Origin: Prevotella sp.
Lineage (GTDB): Bacteria > Bacteroidota > Bacteroidia > Bacteroidales > Bacteroidaceae
Length of the DNA stretch: 64,000 nucleotides
Assembly (NCBI GenBank): GCA_022769285.1
Contig: JALEKD010000017.1
Coordinates: 35,364 to 99,363, forward strand
Reading direction: 5' to 3'
Shown: one piece after another, positions 38,273 through 47,172 of the stretch
How the letters are laid out: each line of letters starts with the position of its first letter
Position numbering within the stretch: position 1 is the first letter of the stretch
Translations under genes and position numbers: made by a program
Notes under the pieces: generated by a model
Told to the model about the DNA's origin: nothing
Databases searched by the model: none
Seen by the model: only the letters and a program-made list of their open reading frames with translations

Positions 38273-38899
38273 ATGGAACACGCAATAAGTTTGTTTTTCA
38301 GGTCGATTTTCGTCGATAACATGATATTCGCTTTCTTTCTCGGCATGTGCTCGTTCCTTGCCGTTTCTAAGAATGTGAAGACTTCTTTTGGACTTGGCGC
38401 AGCTGTCACCTTTGTGCTGTTAGTTACCGTTCCGGTAGATTATCTTCTGCAGACCAAGGTGCTGGGGCCCGACTGCCTGGCCGAGGGTGTAGACCTCTCT
38501 TACCTCAGCTTTATCTTGTTCATAGCAGTTATCGCCGGTATCGTACAGTTGGTAGAGATGGTGGTCGAGAAGTACAGCCCGTCGCTCTATGCGGCTTTGG
38601 GAATTTTTCTGCCGCTGATAGCTGTTAACTGTGCCATCATGGGTGCATCGCTGTTCATGCAGCAGCGTATTAATATGGATCCCTCTAACTCGCAGTACAT
38701 CGGTAGCGTATGGGATGCCTTGGTCTATGCACTCGGGTCGGGTATCGGCTGGACGCTGGCCATTGTTGCCATGGGTGCCATTCGCGAAAAACTGCAGTAC
38801 AGTGATGTGCCCAAGCCGCTGCAGGGCTTAGGTATCACCTTTATCATCGTGGGCCTGATGGCCATGGCCATGATGTGTTTTAGTGGACTTAAAATATAA
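38273..38899 (+). CDS. nqrE: Na+-translocating NADH:quinone reductase subunit E
   Basis: 208 residues with six transmembrane helices. [20 protein letters not shown] and [11 protein letters not shown] carry the membrane-embedded cysteines that bind an iron-sulfur centre in this family. It is the inverted-topology partner of NqrD. Confidence 0.95.
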   Translation: MEHAISLFFRSIFVDNMIFAFFLGMCSFLAVSKNVKTSFGLGAAVTFVLLVTVPVDYLLQTKVLGPDCLAEGVDLSYLSFILFIAVIAGIVQLVEMVVEKYSPSLYAALGIFLPLIAVNCAIMGASLFMQQRINMDPSNSQYIGSVWDALVYALGSGIGWTLAIVAMGAIREKLQYSDVPKPLQGLGITFIIVGLMAMAMMCFSGLKI

Positions 38900-38915
38900 T
38901 AAGGAGTAGATATAC

Positions 38916-40184
38916 ATGGGACAGTTTATATTGATTAGTATAGGAGTCTTTCTGCTGATAATACTCCTTCTTGTAATTATTTTGCTGGTAGCCAAGCGCT
39001 ATCTCAGCCCCAGTGGCAATGTTACCATTACTATTAATGGCGACAAGAAACTGTCGGTCGGCCAGGGCAGTAGTCTGATGACTACCCTGAACGAGAATGG
39101 CATCTTCCTCCCCTCTGCCTGCGGCGGTAAGGCCAGCTGTGGCCAGTGCAAGGTTCAGGTTCTTGAGGGCGGCGGCGAGATTCTGGACTCCGAGCGTCCT
39201 CACTTTACCCGTAAGCAGATTAAGGAGCATTGGCGGTTAGGATGCCAGTGCAAGGTAAAGGGCGACCTGACCATCAAGGTACCCGACAGTGTCATGGGTG
39301 TCAAGGAGTGGGAGTGTACCGTCATTTCTAATAAGAACGTTTCGAGTTTTATCAAGGAGTTCAAGGTGGCCCTGCCTCCTGGCGAACACATGGACTTTAT
39401 CCCTGGCTCGTATGCTCAGATTAAAATACCGGCTTACGACTGCATTGACTACAACGTAGACTTTGACAAGAACGACATCGGTAAGGAGTACATCGGTGCC
39501 TGGGAGAAATTCAACATCTTCTCACTCAAAGCACACAACCCGACACCAACGGTGCGTGCCTACTCTATGGCCAACTATCCGGCCGAGGGCGACATCATCA
39601 CGCTTACGGTACGTATCGCCACTACGCCGTTCCTTCCCCGTCCGCAGGTAGGATTTCAGGATGTTCCCACGGGCATCGGCTCGTCTTATATCTTCAGTCT
39701 CAAGCCTGGCGATAAGGTGATGATGAGTGGCCCTTACGGCGATTTCCATCCCAATTTCACCTCGGGCAAAGAGATGATATGGATTGGCGGTGGTGCCGGA
39801 ATGGCCCCCCTGCGTGCTCAGATAATGCACATGACCAAGACGCTGCATACTACAGACCGCGAGATGCACTTTTTCTATGGCGCACGTGCTCTGGGCGAAG
39901 CCTTCTTCCTGGAGGATTTCTGGGAGCTCGAAAAGGAATTTCCTAATTTCCACTTCCATCTCTCGCTCGACCGTCAGGATCCCAAGGCCGATGCTGCCGG
40001 TGTAAAGTATTATACTGGTTTTGCAGTTAACTGCATCCGTGATACTTACCTGAAGGATCACGATGCCCCCGAAGATTGTGAGTATTATCTCTGCGGCCCA
40101 CCTATGCTTATCAAGACGGTTACCGACTACCTGGATAGCCTGGGTGTAGACCAGGATAGTATCATGTACGACAATTTCGGTTAA
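38916..40184 (+). CDS. nqrF: Na+-translocating NADH:quinone reductase subunit F
   Basis: 422 residues, the NADH-oxidising entry subunit. An N-terminal membrane helix (LISIGVFLLIILLLVIILLV) is followed by a 2Fe-2S ferredoxin domain (CGGKASCGQC plus LGCQCK) and a ferredoxin-reductase-like FAD/NADH domain (RAYSMANYP, GGGAGMAPLRAQI, YYLCGPPMLI). It is the last gene of the operon, and a terminator follows within 30 nt. Confidence 0.97.
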   Translation: MGQFILISIGVFLLIILLLVIILLVAKRYLSPSGNVTITINGDKKLSVGQGSSLMTTLNENGIFLPSACGGKASCGQCKVQVLEGGGEILDSERPHFTRKQIKEHWRLGCQCKVKGDLTIKVPDSVMGVKEWECTVISNKNVSSFIKEFKVALPPGEHMDFIPGSYAQIKIPAYDCIDYNVDFDKNDIGKEYIGAWEKFNIFSLKAHNPTPTVRAYSMANYPAEGDIITLTVRIATTPFLPRPQVGFQDVPTGIGSSYIFSLKPGDKVMMSGPYGDFHPNFTSGKEMIWIGGGAGMAPLRAQIMHMTKTLHTTDREMHFFYGARALGEAFFLEDFWELEKEFPNFHFHLSLDRQDPKADAAGVKYYTGFAVNCIRDTYLKDHDAPEDCEYYLCGPPMLIKTVTDYLDSLGVDQDSIMYDNFG

Positions 40185-40208
40185 TACAAGCAAACTGATA
40201 TCGAACAT

Positions 40209-40243
40209 TGCCTCGTCGCAGACTTCTGCGACGGGGCTTTTTA
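40209..40243 (+). terminator. Terminator of the nqr operon
   Basis: An 11-bp GC-rich stem, CCTCGTCGCAG and CTGCGACGGGG (with one G-T pair), a 4-nt loop and a CTTTTT tail. Confidence 0.9.
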
Positions 40244-40270
40244 TAAAGTTTAAAGTTAGAAAGGGAAACT

Positions 40271-42362
40271 ATGAACAGAAAATTATTTATTTTAGGGTTG
40301 TTTTTGCTTTCGATTGTAAACATAAAAGCCCAAAACCAGATGCAGAAGGACTCGCTTACGATGGAAAATATACTGCACAATCTTCCGGAGGTAATGGTTA
40401 AGGGGTCACGTCCTATTGTTAAAGTAGAGCAAGGTATGTTGTCATACAATATGCCGTTACTTATAAAGCAGTTGCCTGCTGATAATGCTTACGAGGCTCT
40501 TACACGTATTCCCGGTGTTAGCGATGCTGGGGGGGTATTAGGTTTTCGGGCAATGATGTAACGCTTATTATTAATGGTCAGGCTACCACTCTGACTCAAG
40601 AGCAGTTAGCTGATAGGCTAAAAGCTATGCCTGCCGCACAGCTGGCAAAAGCAGAGGTAATGCTTGCCGCTCCCGCACGTTATCATGTTCGTGGTATGGC
40701 TATAAATATCGTTACGAAAGATTATGTAGGTACAAATCGGTTATCGGGACAGATAATTGGAGGATTGCAGCAAAGCAAATATGCAGAAGGCTTTGGCAAT
40801 CTATACCTTTCTATGCAAAGGGGCAAATTCGGATTGGATGCACAGTATCAATATAGAGATGGCAATTCGTACGATGAATCGTCACGAATGGCTAACCATC
40901 CATTGGGTAATAAACGTGTAAACTATCAAGATGAGACCAGCCAAAAGTCATTTGGGATTACCCATGACTACCGACTTGGTATGAATTATACTTTCAGCAA
41001 GAGCCATCGACTTGACGTTGCCTATACAGGAAAATGGGACAAATCATGCGATAACAGCTACACGACAGGCTCAAGTAAAAGCGGAATGTATCGGGGCAGT
41101 CATGCGTACTTGCACAATGTCGATGTAAATTACTCACTTCCTTTTGGCCTCAATGTTAGTGGCTCGTACACTAACTACCGCACTCCTCAGCAACAAAGAC
41201 TTGACGGTACGATTTCTGCGAATGAATACGCTACAGAAACTGAGAGGAAACTGACAAGTGGTAGTGAGCAGACTATCAGTAAATGGATGTTTACGGCTGA
41301 CCAAACCCATTCTTTGGCGCATGGTTGGGGATTGTCGTATGGCGTCAAGGGCCAGTTCACAAGTAACAAGAGCTATCAGACCACACGTGATAAAGGGGGA
41401 AACCTGTTGGATAATGCGACAAGCAGTGTGGATATCAATGAGCGGATATGGAATATATATGCAGGTTTCAGTAAGCAATAAACAAGGCCCTTAGCCTTGA
41501 AGCGTCCGTTGCCGCCGAACAATACCACTCTCCGATATGGGACAAATGGCACATATATCCTTCGCTCAATGCTTTGTGGAACATCAACGATAGCTATTTA
41601 CTCAATTTGTCTTTTAGTTCTAACTCCGAGTTTCCGAGTTATTGGTCTGTAATGGGCAGTGTGTATTATTCTTCGGCATACACAGAGATACACGGCAATC
41701 CTAATTTGCAACCGTATTCTTATTACAATGTCAACTTGATGTGGCAGATAAAGAGGCGTTATACGCTGATGGCTTTTGCAAGTCTGAAGCCTGATTATTC
41801 TGTACAGTTGCCTTATCAGACAACAGACCGCATGGCTGTAATATTGAAGGAAACCAACTTTAACTACGAAAATAGCTTTGGATTGCAAGCCTCTGCAATG
41901 TTCAGTGCAGGCAAAAGGCTCAATGGTAATGTGTTTGCCGCTTGAATTTACAAACACGATAAGAGTAACCATTTCTTCGATTTACCATTCGACCGCCAAA
42001 AATTATCTGCGGCATTAGGAGAAACTGCCTCTATAAAACTTTGCAACACACAAGATGTGCGCCTTATACTCAATCCATTCTTTCAGTCAAAGGTTATACA
42101 AGGAGTTTATGACGTAAGCCCAATCTTTAGAATGAACGCCAAATTGCAATGGTCTTCACATGATGGCAAATGGGGCTTACGTATCAATGGTAGCAACATC
42201 TTCAACAATAAGGCAGACACTCGTTCCATACAAGGAAATCAAGACTATCGTATGAAGATTAACAATAATTGGGCTACCGTCACTTTTGCAGTTATCTATA
42301 AGTTTGGTGGTTACAAAGAAAAGAAAGTAAAGGCTGTTGATACTTCAAGAATGGGACATTAA
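40271..42362 (+). pseudogene. Decayed TonB-dependent-receptor-like outer-membrane protein gene
   Basis: Four consecutive reading segments form one outer-membrane beta-barrel protein. 40271-40561 holds a signal peptide and plug start (LPEVMVKGSRP, RIPGVSDAGG). A -1 shift follows near 40543-40546 (a T lost from 'GF-SGNDVTLIINGQ'). The next segment runs to 41481, where a second shift occurs at ...YAGFSKQ/NKALSLEAS.... An in-frame TGA at 41943 splits NVFAA from IYKHDKSNHF. The end ...FGGYKEKKVKAVDTSRMGH is intact. It looks like the 'outer membrane beta-barrel family' (PF14905-type). It is AT-richer than its neighbours. Full length would be about 695 residues. I infer it is non-functional. Confidence 0.85.
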
Positions 42363-42410
42363 TGACTTATGTAATACCAGGGACGGTAGATAGCAAATAA
42401 TAGATTGATG

Positions 42411-42450
42411 GGGAGGCGAAATAAGATAATTGCTTGTTTAGCCTCCCTTT
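42411..42450 (+). terminator. Terminator after the receptor pseudogene
   Basis: GGGAGGC (42411-42417) pairs with GCCTCCC (42441-42447), continuing inward with AAATAAG/CTTGTTT, and is followed by TTTCATTT. Confidence 0.7.
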
Positions 42451-42470
42451 CATTTATTTTTGGCACGACG

Positions 42471-42502
42471 TTTGCATATATTATAATGAATATGTAAATT
42501 TG
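42471..42502 (+). promoter_or_regulatory. Predicted promoter of clpC
   Basis: TTTG at 42471-42474, a 20-nt spacer and TAAATTTG at 42495-42502, 40 nt before the clpC ATG. Confidence 0.75.
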
Positions 42503-42542
42503 CATCAGAAGAGTAAGTGTAACGATAACAATAGCAATTATA

Positions 42543-45137
42543 ATGATAAGTCAGTTTTCCCGAAAAGTTTCTGAAGTCCTTGCTTTCTCGCGCGAAGAGG
42601 CCAGCCGGCTGGCGAGTAAAACTGTGGGCCCAGAACATATATTATTAGGTATATTGAGAGAGACGGACGGTGTAACGACCGATTTCCTGCATCTTAAGCA
42701 TGTAGATACCAATGACATGAAGACCGAGCTTGAGGCCGTGGCCAGCAGCGATGGTACCGAGGGGGCTATGGCCCTATCCGAGTTGGCGCTTGATGAAAAG
42801 GCCAGCAACATTCTGAAATTGGCGGTACTGGAGGCGCGTCTGCAGCATACCCAGACTGTCGACGTGCCCCACATTGTGCTTGCCATGCTACACGACCAGG
42901 CCGATACTAAGGCCAAGGAGATTCTGCTGCGCAACGATATTCACTACGAGGATATGAAGAGCTATATGCAGCAGAAGACCAGCGATGTGCCCACCAACGG
43001 TATTTTTGCCTCGGACGATGACACGGAAACTCCCGAGTATGAGGGTGCCGACAATGGCCAGTGCCAGTCGGCCACGCAGGCTACCCAGAAAAAGGGCGGT
43101 ACGCCTGTGCTTGACAACTTTGCCACCGATCTGACCAAGGCGGCTGCCGAAGGCAAACTGGATCCGGTGGTAGGGCGCGAGAAGGAAATCATGCGGGTTA
43201 CCGAGATACTCTGCCGCCGCAAGAAGAACAACCCTATATTAATAGGTGACCCCGGCGTGGGTAAGAGCGCCATTGTCGAGGGACTGGCGCAGATGATTGT
43301 GCAGCACAAGACGTCGCCCGTGCTGTTCAATAAGCGATTGGTCAACCTGGATATGGCTGCCATGGTAGCCGGAACCAAGTATCGCGGCCAGTTTGAGGAA
43401 CGCGTGCGCGCCCTGCTTAAAGAACTGGAGCAGAATGAGGACATTATCGTCTTCATAGATGAAATTCACACGCTGATAGGGGCGGGCAGTACGCCGGGCA
43501 GCATGGATGCGGCCAATATGATGAAGCCGGCCCTGGCCCGGGGAGTCATCCAGTGTATCGGAGCCACCACGCTCGACGAGTACCGCAACTCTATCGAGAA
43601 GGATGGGGCCTTGGAGCGTCGGTTCCAGAAAGTTCTGGTCGAGCCGACCACTGCGGCTGAAACCCTGCAGATACTTAGAAATATAAAGCAGCGCTACGAG
43701 GAGCACCATCATGTTACCTACACCGAGGATGCCTTGGAGGCGTGCGTCAAACTTACAGATAGGTATGTCAACGACCGTTCCTTCCCAGACAAGGCTATTG
43801 ATGCCTTAGACGAGGTGGGCTCTCGGGTACACCTGGCCCACGCCACGGTGCCCCCGGAGATAGCCGAAAAGGAAAAGGAAATAGCGGATATCAAGGAGAA
43901 GAAGCAGAGCGCCGTGCGCAACCAGAATTTTGAGCTGGCAGCCAGCTTCCGCGACAAGCAGACCTCTCTGGAGGCCGAGTTAGAGGCCATGCAGAGGCAG
44001 TGGACCAGCGGCGAAGGCGAGCAGTGCGAAAAGGTAACCGAGTATGATGTGGCCAATGTGGTGGCCACCATGACGGGTATTCCCGTGCAGCGCATTGCCG
44101 AGGGCGAGAATGTACGGCTGCGCCAGTTGGGCTCTGTCCTGAAGCAGTCGGTCGTCGCCCAGGACAGGGCGATAGAGAAGGTGGCCAAGGCCATCATGCG
44201 CAATCGCGTGGGACTGAAAGACCCCAATCACCCCATCGGAGTTTTCATGTTCCTTGGTCCCACGGGCGTAGGAAAAACCCACTTGGCCAAGAAGTTGGCC
44301 CAGCACATGTTTGGCTCGGCCGATGCCTTGATACGCGTAGACATGAGCGAGTACTCAGAGAGTTTCAACACCTCGCGATTAGTTGGTGCCCCTCCGGGTT
44401 ATGTAGGTTACGAGGAGGGCGGACAGCTCACCGAGCGTGTTCGCCGCCATCCTTATTCGATAGTCTTGCTCGATGAGATAGAGAAAGCACATTCCAATGT
44501 GTTTAATATGCTGTTGCAGGTGCTGGACGAGGGCCGTCTGACAGACGGAAACGGTCGCTTGGTAGATTTTCGTAATACCGTTATCATTATGACGTCCAAC
44601 GCAGGTACCCGGCAGCTCAAGGAATTTGGGCGTGGCATAGGCTTCGCGGCCAGTGGAGCATTGGGTGCCACCCTGGATGAGGGCGACAAGGAGTATGCTC
44701 GTGGCATTATCCAGAAGAGTTTGAGCCAGCAGTTTGCCCCGGAGTTCCTAAACCGACTGGATGAGATAATCACCTTTGACCAGTTGGACTTGAACGCGTT
44801 GAAGCAGATTATCAATATCGAGTTGCGAGGTCTCATAGACCGGGTACAGGCCATGGGTTATGGGCTACAGCTGACCGACACGGCCAAGGAGTTTGTCGCT
44901 ACCAAGGGCTACGATGTCCAGTTTGGTGCCCGTCCACTCAAGCGGGCCATTCAGAACTACATCGAGGACGGTCTTTCCGAACTGCTGCTCAATGAGAGCC
45001 TCTCCCCCGGTAGTACCATCCTCGTTGACAAGGCTGCCGACAAGGACGAGCTGACCTTTAAGGTCGAAGACAAGTCCGAAGAAGCCAGCAAGCCGTCGGC
45101 CGATACAGAGGAGAAACCTGCCGATACCGCAGAGTAA
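42543..45137 (+). CDS. clpC: ATP-dependent Clp protease ATP-binding subunit ClpC
   Basis: 864-residue AAA+ unfoldase. It has an N-terminal Clp_N double repeat ([24 protein letters not shown]), a first AAA domain (Walker [14 protein letters not shown], Walker [12 protein letters not shown]), a UVR-like coiled insert ([20 protein letters not shown]) that marks ClpC rather than ClpB, and a second AAA domain ([13 protein letters not shown]). An acidic Glu/Lys/Ala tail ends the protein. It feeds substrates to ClpP. Monocistronic, with its own promoter and terminator. Confidence 0.94.
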   Translation: MISQFSRKVSEVLAFSREEASRLASKTVGPEHILLGILRETDGVTTDFLHLKHVDTNDMKTELEAVASSDGTEGAMALSELALDEKASNILKLAVLEARLQHTQTVDVPHIVLAMLHDQADTKAKEILLRNDIHYEDMKSYMQQKTSDVPTNGIFASDDDTETPEYEGADNGQCQSATQATQKKGGTPVLDNFATDLTKAAAEGKLDPVVGREKEIMRVTEILCRRKKNNPILIGDPGVGKSAIVEGLAQMIVQHKTSPVLFNKRLVNLDMAAMVAGTKYRGQFEERVRALLKELEQNEDIIVFIDEIHTLIGAGSTPGSMDAANMMKPALARGVIQCIGATTLDEYRNSIEKDGALERRFQKVLVEPTTAAETLQILRNIKQRYEEHHHVTYTEDALEACVKLTDRYVNDRSFPDKAIDALDEVGSRVHLAHATVPPEIAEKEKEIADIKEKKQSAVRNQNFELAASFRDKQTSLEAELEAMQRQWTSGEGEQCEKVTEYDVANVVATMTGIPVQRIAEGENVRLRQLGSVLKQSVVAQDRAIEKVAKAIMRNRVGLKDPNHPIGVFMFLGPTGVGKTHLAKKLAQHMFGSADALIRVDMSEYSESFNTSRLVGAPPGYVGYEEGGQLTERVRRHPYSIVLLDEIEKAHSNVFNMLLQVLDEGRLTDGNGRLVDFRNTVIIMTSNAGTRQLKEFGRGIGFAASGALGATLDEGDKEYARGIIQKSLSQQFAPEFLNRLDEIITFDQLDLNALKQIINIELRGLIDRVQAMGYGLQLTDTAKEFVATKGYDVQFGARPLKRAIQNYIEDGLSELLLNESLSPGSTILVDKAADKDELTFKVEDKSEEASKPSADTEEKPADTAE

Positions 45138-45161
45138 GCAGCATACTGATAAAGAGAATAG

Positions 45162-45211
45162 TCTCGCAGTCTGATAAGCGCTACAGAGCTATCGGATTGC
45201 GAGATTTTTTT
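45162..45211 (+). terminator. Terminator of clpC
   Basis: A 15-bp stem with two imperfect pairs (TCTCGCA...TGCGAGA outer part, TGATA/TATCG inner part), then a run of seven T. Confidence 0.88.
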
Positions 45212-45299
45212 GCCCTGTACGTTCCCCATAGTGGTTAGGGCACCAGGGCGATTTACACCTATTATAAATATGGGCCGATTCCCACCTCATGGGAATATC

Positions 45300-45414
45300 A
45301 GCCTGTCTCCTCGCGACCTTCTGTGGCTTCGTCCGAAAACTTGGGATGTACATTCTCAGCTTCAGAATGTGTGTCCTAAACTTAGGAATGTACATTCAGT
45401 GCCTTCGGATGGAG
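45300..45414. repeat. Dispersed repeat family B, copy 2
   Basis: It aligns end to end with 12781-12893. It contains the perfect 12-bp palindrome GAATGTACATTC (45386-45397), further half-sites (GGATGTACATTC, AGAATGTGTGTC) and closing arms TCCGAA...TTCGGA. The remaining sequence between clpC and the next gene shows only the clpC terminator and a promoter. Confidence 0.7.
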
Positions 45415-45594
45415 CGGGGGAGGGTGATGAAGAGATACGCGAGGGCAGGGGTGCCATTTCTATTGGACGATGGGATGATGCGGGCGGGGTGGGGGCGCTC
45501 CGGTTGGGCTGCGGGCATAATACAGGGTGCCATAAACTTTGGTAGAGCAGGAAAATAAAACCATGAGAAATGGATGCAGTGAGCATTTTTTTGC

Positions 45595-45602
45595 TAATTT
45601 TG
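45595..45602 (+). promoter_or_regulatory. Predicted -7 box of the hemerythrin-LuxR gene
   Basis: TAATTTTG, 117 nt upstream of the chosen ATG. It lies inside the frame that is open from 45539, which argues against the upstream starts. Confidence 0.5.
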
Positions 45603-45718
45603 TACCTGTAACCATGCGCTTGTCCCCGATGAAGGCTACAGCCCTCGCAGCGATAACGCGCGTGGCAGCGACAGAATATAAGGCGTGGCTCGGAGAGTCA
45701 CTTAAAAATGTACGCGCA

Positions 45719-46672
45719 ATGAAGAAGCAGAAAGTGTATGAGGCTGACGATAAGATGATATCCATCTTACAGGATAATTATGACGTGCTCCGCTGCCTGG
45801 GAGCCTTTGGCATCAACCTGGGTTTTGGCAACAAGACGGTAAAGGAACTCTGCGATAGCCAGGGGGTCGATAGCTTTACTTTCCTGTGCATCGTCAATTA
45901 TACCATCAATGGTTATTTAGGTGTAGACGACATGGCGCGCCTGTCGGTGCCCACACTGATGCACTATCTGCAGGCTTCGCATGAGTATTACTTAAATTTT
46001 GAGTTGCCCTTTATCCGTAAGGAACTGGCCGGAACGCTCAACCCGTCTGACAACATGGCCCCCCTCATTATGAAGCTGTACGACGAGTACGCCCATAGCA
46101 TACGCCACCACATGAAGTACGAAGAGAAGACAGTCTTCCCATACGTCGACTCGCTCCTGCAAGGCAAGGCGCGCGACAACTACGACATTGACACCTTTTC
46201 CAAGCACCACGGCCAGACGGATGTGAAGTTGCGCGAGCTGAAGAACATCATTATCCAGTACCTTCCTGCTGATGGGCAGCGCAACAACCAGCTCTGTGCC
46301 ACTCTCTACGACATATATAACTGCGAGTCGTGGCTCGCGCAGCACTCGGAGGTAGAGGAAAACATCTTTATACCGGCCATTCGCCAGCTGGAGAAACGCG
46401 TGAAGCAAAACGATGTGAGCATAAAACTCTCGCACATGATAAACAAGAACCAGGACAGCGAGGCGCTGAGCGACCGAGAACGCGAGGTAATCGTATGTCT
46501 GGTTCAGGGAATGACCAATAAAGAGATGGCTGACCACCTGTGTATCTCTGTGAATACCGTGATAACCCACCGCAAAAATATCGCCCGCAAGTTGCAGATA
46601 CACTCGCCTGCCGGTCTCACCGTTTATGCAATCGCGAAAGGATTGATAGATATTTCGGCTGTCAAACTTTGA
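45719..46672 (+). CDS. Hemerythrin-domain LuxR-type transcriptional regulator
   Basis: 317 residues from the ATG at 45719 (MKKQKVYEADDKM). Residues about 10-60 resemble the ScdA/RIC N-terminal domain (ILQDNYDVLRCLGAFGINLGFG), but the family CCGG-type cysteine pair is replaced by GFG. A hemerythrin/YtfE-like di-iron domain follows, with ligands visible in ASHEYYL, RHHMKYEE, KHHGQTD and AQHSEVEE (H and HxxxE). A LuxR-type helix-turn-helix ends it (LSDREREVIVCLVQGMTNKE). It is probably a cytoplasmic sensor of O2, NO or iron-redox state that binds DNA; the signal is inference. It lies 500 nt upstream of nrdD. Confidence 0.88.
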   Translation: MKKQKVYEADDKMISILQDNYDVLRCLGAFGINLGFGNKTVKELCDSQGVDSFTFLCIVNYTINGYLGVDDMARLSVPTLMHYLQASHEYYLNFELPFIRKELAGTLNPSDNMAPLIMKLYDEYAHSIRHHMKYEEKTVFPYVDSLLQGKARDNYDIDTFSKHHGQTDVKLRELKNIIIQYLPADGQRNNQLCATLYDIYNCESWLAQHSEVEENIFIPAIRQLEKRVKQNDVSIKLSHMINKNQDSEALSDREREVIVCLVQGMTNKEMADHLCISVNTVITHRKNIARKLQIHSPAGLTVYAIAKGLIDISAVKL

Positions 46673-46841
46673 CGACATCTTTCTGCCGTTTTACTCTGCA
46701 AGTCGGACTTATGCCCGCCTGTAAAGTCTTGCTGGCTCCGCAGGAGCTCAGAGGGTGTCGGCCAGGGCTCTGGAGGCTCAATATAGACACCGCGAGCGTG
46801 GCGGGAAGAAAAAAAGAACGAACTGGGATTTTGTGTAGATA

Positions 46842-46884
46842 AGTTTGTAAGTAGTTGTAATACAAACTATTGTGCTTGTTTGTA
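46842..46884. promoter_or_regulatory. Candidate operator upstream of nrdD
   Basis: AGTTTGTA (46842-46849), an 11-nt spacer and TACAAACT (46861-46868) form a perfect dyad. A third half-site GTTTGTA follows at 46878-46884. It lies between the hemerythrin-LuxR gene and the nrdD promoter. The dyad size suits a dimeric HTH regulator; binding is inference. Confidence 0.4.
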
Positions 46885-47008
46885 TAAATTTTTAGATTAA
46901 GATAATCGCGGTGATAGCCCTGGCGCTCTCCCCAATTGCGTGTGTTAATATATGTAAAGCGCTGATAGTTTTTAGCCCTCTGCCCATATAGGAAAAACCT
47001 TTTTTTAT

Positions 47009-47016
47009 TATCTTTG
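47009..47016 (+). promoter_or_regulatory. Predicted -7 box of nrdD
   Basis: TATCTTTG followed by C, about 157 nt upstream of the nrdD ATG. Apart from this box and the dyad at 46842-46884, I see nothing in the 46673-47172 gap; it is AT-rich and has no plausible gene on the plus strand. Confidence 0.6.
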
Positions 47017-47172
47017 CATCGCATAAGGGAGTTGACCAGGAAAGCATATCTAATCTCTGAATTTTCAAGGAAAGTTATCAAAAATGGAAAACTTTTTAGA
47101 AAAAATAGAGAAGAAAGTTTTCCAAAACTACAAACTCCAACGAGAGAATTATCATAAATAAAAATAAATAAA

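Noticed and set aside
40529..40535. G7 tract as a phase-variation switch of the receptor gene
   Set aside because: Two further lesions downstream would remain whatever the tract length, so switching could not restore the protein.
45539..45718. Longer N-terminus for the hemerythrin-LuxR protein
   Set aside because: The extension contains the -7 box at 45595-45602 and does not look like a protein domain.
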